NCBI RefSeq assembly: GCF_033723955.1
Contig: NZ_CP137555.1
Coordinates: 1-64,000 of the forward strand
DNA from: Microbulbifer pacificus
GTDB taxonomy: Bacteria; Pseudomonadota; Gammaproteobacteria; Pseudomonadales; Cellvibrionaceae
Length of the DNA stretch: 64,000 nucleotides
Direction of reading: 5' to 3'
The position numbers and the translations under genes are program-made. Positions 59,699-64,000 of this stretch are shown piece by piece. The notes under the pieces are model-generated. The model was given only the letters and a program-made list of their open reading frames with translations, ran no database searches and was not told the DNA's origin. Within the stretch, counting starts at the first letter, position 1. Every line of letters starts with the position of its first letter.

Positions 59699-62413
59699 AT
59701 GCAAGCCGACGTCGACATAACAGACACCAACACCAATAAGCCGTGGCACTGCCTGAATGCTCAGGATGTCGCTGCGCAGTTGGTAAGCGGCGCCAGTGGA
59801 CTGTCGGCTGCAGAGGCTGCCCAGCGCCTAAGCAGTTATGGCACCAACGCACTGCCACTGCCACGGCTGCCCGGGTTTTCGCGCTTGTTCCTGCGCCAGT
59901 TCATCAGCCCGCTGATCTATGTCCTGTTGGCGGCGATGCTGGTTTCACTGATCGCCGGCAAACTTGCCGACGCCTCTTTCATCGGTCTAATTCTGTTGAT
60001 CAACGCGCTGATCGGCGCCTTGCAGGAAGACCACGCCCATCGCAGTGCCCAGGCGCTGCGCAAGTTGATGGTGAGCCGCGCGCGGGTGATAAGAGATGGT
60101 GAAACCAGTGAGATTCCCGCGGAAGAACTGGTGCCCGGTGACCTGGTGCTATTGAGTTCCGGCGACCGGGTTCCCGCGGACCTGCGGTTGCGGGATGCGG
60201 TTGGGCTTGAAGTCGACGAATCGGTACTCACCGGTGAATCATTGCCGGTCTACAAACACAGCGACAAGCAGTGCGATGTGCAAACGCCGGTGGCGGAACG
60301 GGTGAATACGTGTTTCGCCGGCACTCTGGTGGCCGCGGGACGTGCCAGTGCGCTGGTTGTCGCCACCGGCATGGCGACGGAAATGGGCAAGCTGAGCCAG
60401 ACCATGGAAGCGGCACAGGCGGTAAAACCGCCGCTGTTCCAGCGTATCGAGCGCTTCAGCAAGAAGCTCACCGTGGCGTTACTGTTGGCGGTCGCGGTTC
60501 TGGCCACGATCGAACTGGCCCGCCACACCGAACCCCTGGTGATCTTTATGACGGCGGTTGCCCTTGCGGTATCCGCCATACCCGAAGGGCTGCCAATGGC
60601 GCTGACACTGGTGCTGTCTGTCGGCACCCGTCGCATGGTCAAGCGCCATGTGATCGTGCGCAAACTGGTGGCGGTGGAGAGCCTGGGTTCCTGCACCGTG
60701 ATTGCCACCGACAAGACCGGCACACTGACGGAAAATCGCCTGACCGCGCGGGAAATACGCTTTCTGGATGGCAGCGGCGTAACCGTCGATGGCGGTAGCC
60801 TCCCCACCGAGAGTGATTTGCCGGAACAGGACAACGAACTGGTCGCACGCCTGGCGCGCTCGGCCGCGCTGTGCAACGAGGCGGAATTACATCCGCTGGG
60901 AAATGGCGACTGGCACAGCAGTGGCGATGCCGTGGATCAGGCGCTGCTGGTGATGGCGCACAAGGTCGGGTTACACCCGCGCAAGCTGCTGGATGCCTGG
61001 CCACTGCTGAATCAGGTGCATTACGAGCCCGTATTGGGATTTGCCGCCACCCTGCACGGAAACAGCGCGGGCGAGGGTGCCCCCAGACTGGTGTGCGTGA
61101 AGGGCGCGTTGGAAAAGCTGCTGCCGATGTGCGACACCATGGCGAGCGCAAACGGCAAGATGCCGCTGGATCCTGCGCTTGCCCATGCGGTGTTGGATCG
61201 CCTCGCGGAGCGCGGTGCCAGGGTACTGGCGTTTGCCGAAGGCGACTGGCCGGGTCACGGTGAATTTACGGCTGAAAACCTCCACGGCCTCAACCTGCTG
61301 GGCCTTGTGGGCATGTTTGACCCGCTGCGCCCGGAAGCGGCTGGCGCGGTGGCCGAGTGCCGGGAAGCTGGTATTCATGTGTGCATGCTGACCGGCGATC
61401 ACCCGCGCACAGCGCTGAGTATTGCCCGGGAACTCGGACTGGCGGACGACGGTGACAGTCCAGTAACCGGTGCAGACCTGGCACAGGCGGAAGCGAAAGG
61501 CCCGCAGTCGCTCGATGCGCTGACCGCACATACCCGTGTTTATGCGCGGGTATCGCCGGAACAGAAATTGACCATCGTGCAGTCGCTGCAACGCCAGGGA
61601 CAGTTTGTGGCAGTTACCGGCGACGGGGTGAATGATGCCCCGGCGCTCAGCAGCGCCCACGTAGGTGTTGCGATGGGCGAGCAGGGTACCGAGGTGGCCA
61701 AGGAATCCGCAGACCTGCTGCTCACCGACGACAACTTCGCATCGGTGGTGGCCGGTGTCGAGGAAGGGCGGATCGCCTACCAGAATATCCGCAAGGTGAT
61801 TTTCTTCCTGATCTCCACTGGCGCTGCGGAAGTGGTGCTGTTCGTGCTGACCACGAGTTTTGGCCTGCCGCTGCCACTCACGCCGGTGCAGTTGCTGTGG
61901 CTGAACCTGGTAACCAACAGTGTGCAGAGTATCGGGCTGGCGCTGGAACCGGGCGAGGGCGATGAAATGCGCAAACCGCCGCGTCCACCCGCAGAGTCGC
62001 TGTTTAATCTGGTGATGGTGCGCCGCGTCCTGGTCTCCGGCCTGGTAATGGGGGGAATAGCCTTTACCTGTTTTTACATTTTACTGGCACAGGGCTGGGA
62101 GCTGGATGCCGCGCGTAATATCGTACTGTTGCTGATGGTGCTGTTCGAAAATGTCCAGGTACTGAACAGCCGTTCCGAAAGCCGTTCCATATTTCACCAA
62201 CCGTTTTTCTCCAACCCGATTTTATTGCTGGGCACGCTGGCGGCTCAGGCGTTGCATATCCTGTGCCTGTATTCGCCGTTGATGCAGGAGGTGCTGGGTG
62301 TGGCGCCGGTGAGTGGGGCGCAGTGGGGCCTGCTACTGGGCATCGCGCTGTTGCAGTTGCTGGCGATGGAGTTGCTGTTACGCCTCGGCAGGCCAGTACC
62401 GGACGCAGGTTGA
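59699..62413 (+). CDS. P2-type cation-transporting ATPase
   Basis: 904 residues, inner membrane. N-terminal cation-ATPase domain, TGES, PEGLP in helix 4 (Glu296), [10 protein letters not shown] with the phosphorylated Asp, [16 protein letters not shown] hinge, and about ten helices. In helix 6 the Ca2+-ATPase consensus NLVTD is NLVTN (Asn736, Thr739, Asn740), so the usual Asp cation ligand is missing. The ion is therefore uncertain (Ca2+, Na+, H+ or other). Divergent from the acsA operon over a 99-bp gap. Confidence 0.92.
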   Translation: MQADVDITDTNTNKPWHCLNAQDVAAQLVSGASGLSAAEAAQRLSSYGTNALPLPRLPGFSRLFLRQFISPLIYVLLAAMLVSLIAGKLADASFIGLILLINALIGALQEDHAHRSAQALRKLMVSRARVIRDGETSEIPAEELVPGDLVLLSSGDRVPADLRLRDAVGLEVDESVLTGESLPVYKHSDKQCDVQTPVAERVNTCFAGTLVAAGRASALVVATGMATEMGKLSQTMEAAQAVKPPLFQRIERFSKKLTVALLLAVAVLATIELARHTEPLVIFMTAVALAVSAIPEGLPMALTLVLSVGTRRMVKRHVIVRKLVAVESLGSCTVIATDKTGTLTENRLTAREIRFLDGSGVTVDGGSLPTESDLPEQDNELVARLARSAALCNEAELHPLGNGDWHSSGDAVDQALLVMAHKVGLHPRKLLDAWPLLNQVHYEPVLGFAATLHGNSAGEGAPRLVCVKGALEKLLPMCDTMASANGKMPLDPALAHAVLDRLAERGARVLAFAEGDWPGHGEFTAENLHGLNLLGLVGMFDPLRPEAAGAVAECREAGIHVCMLTGDHPRTALSIARELGLADDGDSPVTGADLAQAEAKGPQSLDALTAHTRVYARVSPEQKLTIVQSLQRQGQFVAVTGDGVNDAPALSSAHVGVAMGEQGTEVAKESADLLLTDDNFASVVAGVEEGRIAYQNIRKVIFFLISTGAAEVVLFVLTTSFGLPLPLTPVQLLWLNLVTNSVQSIGLALEPGEGDEMRKPPRPPAESLFNLVMVRRVLVSGLVMGGIAFTCFYILLAQGWELDAARNIVLLLMVLFENVQVLNSRSESRSIFHQPFFSNPILLLGTLAAQALHILCLYSPLMQEVLGVAPVSGAQWGLLLGIALLQLLAMELLLRLGRPVPDAG

Positions 62414-62425
62414 GGTGTGGGGGAA

Positions 62426-62836
62426 TCAGGCTTCGGGGGTTCCGGTATCCTTCACTCCGCGCGCCAGCTCTTCCCGCGCGACGGCGGCCAGATGTTCATA
62501 CCGGCGCAGAAAGTCCTGCAGGCTGTCGTCATCCAGCTCTTCCAGATCCAGCAGTGCATTGTGCGCGCCCTTGGTTGCACGGATGAGTTCGTCCAGCTTG
62601 AGCTGGATGGCTTCGGTATCCCGGTTCTGGGTGTTCTGGATCAGGAACACCATCATGAAAGTGACCGTGGTTGTAATGGTGTTGATGATCAACTGCCAGG
62701 TATTGCTGAAATTGAAGATGGGACCAGCCAGTGCCCACAACACGATGATGCCGAAGGCACCGGCAAAAACTTTCGGTTTTCCGCAGAAATGTGCGGCTGA
62801 TTTTGCGAGCCGTGAGTACCAGGTGTTTGGATGCAT
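62426..62836 (-). CDS. Low-affinity iron permease-family membrane protein
   Basis: 136 residues with two transmembrane helices (about 22-40 and 47-68). The segment TVTFMMVFLIQNTQNRDTEA followed by IQLKLDELIRA is the hallmark of the bacterial PF04120 family related to yeast Fet4. The C-terminus is an acidic helix. Iron transport by bacterial members is not well established. It follows kup by 15 bp, so the two are probably co-transcribed. Confidence 0.88.
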   Translation of the reverse strand: MHPNTWYSRLAKSAAHFCGKPKVFAGAFGIIVLWALAGPIFNFSNTWQLIINTITTTVTFMMVFLIQNTQNRDTEAIQLKLDELIRATKGAHNALLDLEELDDDSLQDFLRRYEHLAAVAREELARGVKDTGTPEA

Positions 62837-62851
62837 GCGGGTGTCCTTTCG

Positions 62852-64000
62852 TCAGATTTCGATCTGCGTGCCCAGTTCGATCACACGATTTGCCGGAATT
62901 CCGAAATATTCCACGGCACTGCTGGCATTGCGCGCCATCACCGCAAAAATCCGCTCGCGCCAGTAGGCCATACCGCTCGGCAAGCTTTTCAGTGGAAAAA
63001 TCGTTTCCCGACTCAGGAAAAATGACGCCTGCTGCGGATCGACCTGAAGCCCGTGTTCATCGCCCAGTTCCTGCAGTGCCTGCGCGATGTCCGGGCTCTG
63101 CATAAACCCGTAATACAACCTGATGCGGGTACAGCCATTGCCGAAATCGTGCAATCGATACCGTTGATCAAGCGGGACCCGGGGGCGATCGACGACTTTC
63201 ACGTTGAGAAACAGCACGCGTTCATGCAGCACCTTGTTGTGCTTGAGATTGTGCAGCAGTGCGTGGGGCACGGATTCCGGTTTGGAGGTCATGAACACCG
63301 CGGTTCCCGGCACTCGCAGTGGAGGGTCGCGAAACAATAGATTCAGGAATTCCCCGAGTTTCGACTCTTCAAGCTGCAGTCGTTTAATGAGCACCTTCCT
63401 GCCGTCGCGCCAGGTGATCATCAACACCATGGCCGTAGCAGCAATGGCGAGGGGAAACCAGCCACCGTGCCCGATTTTCATCAAGCTCGATGAAAAGAAC
63501 GCGACGTCTATGCTGCTAAAAAATATCGCACCCGCCGCGCACCATGCCAGTGGGTAGTGCCAGCGGAAGCGGTAAACAAACGAGGCGATAACGGTATCCA
63601 TCAGCATGGCGCCGCTCACCGCAACCCCATAGGCCGCCGCCAGATTCGACGACGAACCGAAACCGATGACCGCAGCCAGAACCAGGATCAGTAGCAGCCA
63701 GTTAATACCCGGCATATAGATCTGCCCCGCCTGGAGCGGGGAGGTATGTCGCACCGCCATGCGGGGCAGGTAGCCCAGCTGTATCGCCTGTTTTGCCAGG
63801 GAAAAGACACCGGAAATGCACGCCTGGGAGGCAATCACCGTCGCCGCTGTGGCCAGTGCCACCATCGGATACAGCGCCCAGCTCGGGAACATGCGAAAAA
63901 ACGGATTGTCTACCGCACCCGGTTCGGACATCAGCAGTGCTCCCTGGCCGAGATAATTCAGCGTGAGCGCAGGGAACACCAATCCACCCCAGGCGAGCTT
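62852..64000 (-). CDS. kup: Kup-type potassium transporter, C-terminal part (truncated at window end)
   Basis: The last 383 residues of a Kup/HAK K+ uptake protein; the 5' part lies beyond the window. It opens with WGGLVFPALTLNYLGQGALL, then SQACISGVFSLAKQAIQLG, RMAVRHTS and GQIYMPGINWLLL, all Kup signatures. The hydrophilic C-terminal domain has GTAVFMTSKPESVPHALLHNLKHNK (in pieces) and ends SAVEYFGIPANRVIELGTQIEI, the conserved end. Complete members are about 620-650 residues. Confidence 0.95.
   Translation of the reverse strand, partial: KLAWGGLVFPALTLNYLGQGALLMSEPGAVDNPFFRMFPSWALYPMVALATAATVIASQACISGVFSLAKQAIQLGYLPRMAVRHTSPLQAGQIYMPGINWLLLILVLAAVIGFGSSSNLAAAYGVAVSGAMLMDTVIASFVYRFRWHYPLAWCAAGAIFFSSIDVAFFSSSLMKIGHGGWFPLAIAATAMVLMITWRDGRKVLIKRLQLEESKLGEFLNLLFRDPPLRVPGTAVFMTSKPESVPHALLHNLKHNKVLHERVLFLNVKVVDRPRVPLDQRYRLHDFGNGCTRIRLYYGFMQSPDIAQALQELGDEHGLQVDPQQASFFLSRETIFPLKSLPSGMAYWRERIFAVMARNASSAVEYFGIPANRVIELGTQIEI

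Noticed and set aside
62689..62700. TTGATGATCAA inside the iron permease-family gene, FNR-like
   Set aside because: Spacing is one base instead of four and it lies within a coding region.

Overview
The window is chromosomal DNA of a Gram-negative gammaproteobacterium. The evidence is a type II secretion operon, a TonB-dependent receptor, tripartite RND efflux, a Prc protease, and a PsrA-type operator in front of the ETF genes. The gene mix and moderately high GC suggest a marine Cellvibrionales-like organism (Microbulbifer relatives are plausible), but no rRNA or other decisive taxonomic marker is present. I see no tRNA, rRNA, insertion sequence, phage gene or CRISPR array.

Layout. 1-6.7 kb: a TonB-dependent receptor, then divergent ETF-ubiquinone oxidoreductase and etfBA, which pass electrons from acyl-CoA dehydrogenases to quinone. 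6.9-17.7 kb: a complete-looking gspCDEFGHIJKLM operon. 18-20.9 kb: two small unknown genes and a hybrid histidine kinase whose kinase domain has lost key residues. 21-24.3 kb: xthA and prc on the minus strand. 24.6-30 kb: a TetR repressor divergent from an AcrAB/MexAB-type pump, with two matching operators between them. 30.1-32.8 kb: modABC molybdate transporter. 32.9-38.8 kb: minus-strand cluster FAN1 nuclease, nuclease-helicase, CLCA_X-like protein and MscS channel, with a LexA-like box in front. 39-40 kb: a DUF202 membrane protein and an atypical SDR. 40-44.4 kb: an ABC/FtsX/HlyD export system.

44.5-50.8 kb encodes a second-type (N-type) rotary ATPase, order D-C-Q-B-E-F-A-G. It has no atpR, a long b subunit with a delta-like tail, a c subunit with an altered ion site, and an alpha subunit whose P-loop lysine is arginine. 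Converging on it is a tightly overlapping seven-gene minus-strand operon (59.6 to 50.8 kb): AMP-forming acyl/acetyl-CoA ligase, dehydrogenase E1alpha, E1beta and E2, an acyl carrier protein, a P1B ATPase fused to a hemerythrin domain, and a thioredoxin/CcdA-type membrane protein. Divergent from it is a P2-type cation ATPase, followed by a low-affinity iron permease-family protein and a truncated Kup K+ transporter. The 44-64 kb half therefore looks like an accessory energy, ion and redox block, perhaps for low oxygen or ion stress. That is inference: I found no FNR/ANR box in the two main promoter regions.

The observations most worth a second look are the FAN1/nuclease-helicase operon with its SOS-like box, the degenerate kinase, the altered N-ATPase subunits, the P1B-hemerythrin operon with an acyl carrier protein, a leader peptide made by a 20-bp duplication at the E1beta start, and an orphan LacI-type palindrome upstream of prc.
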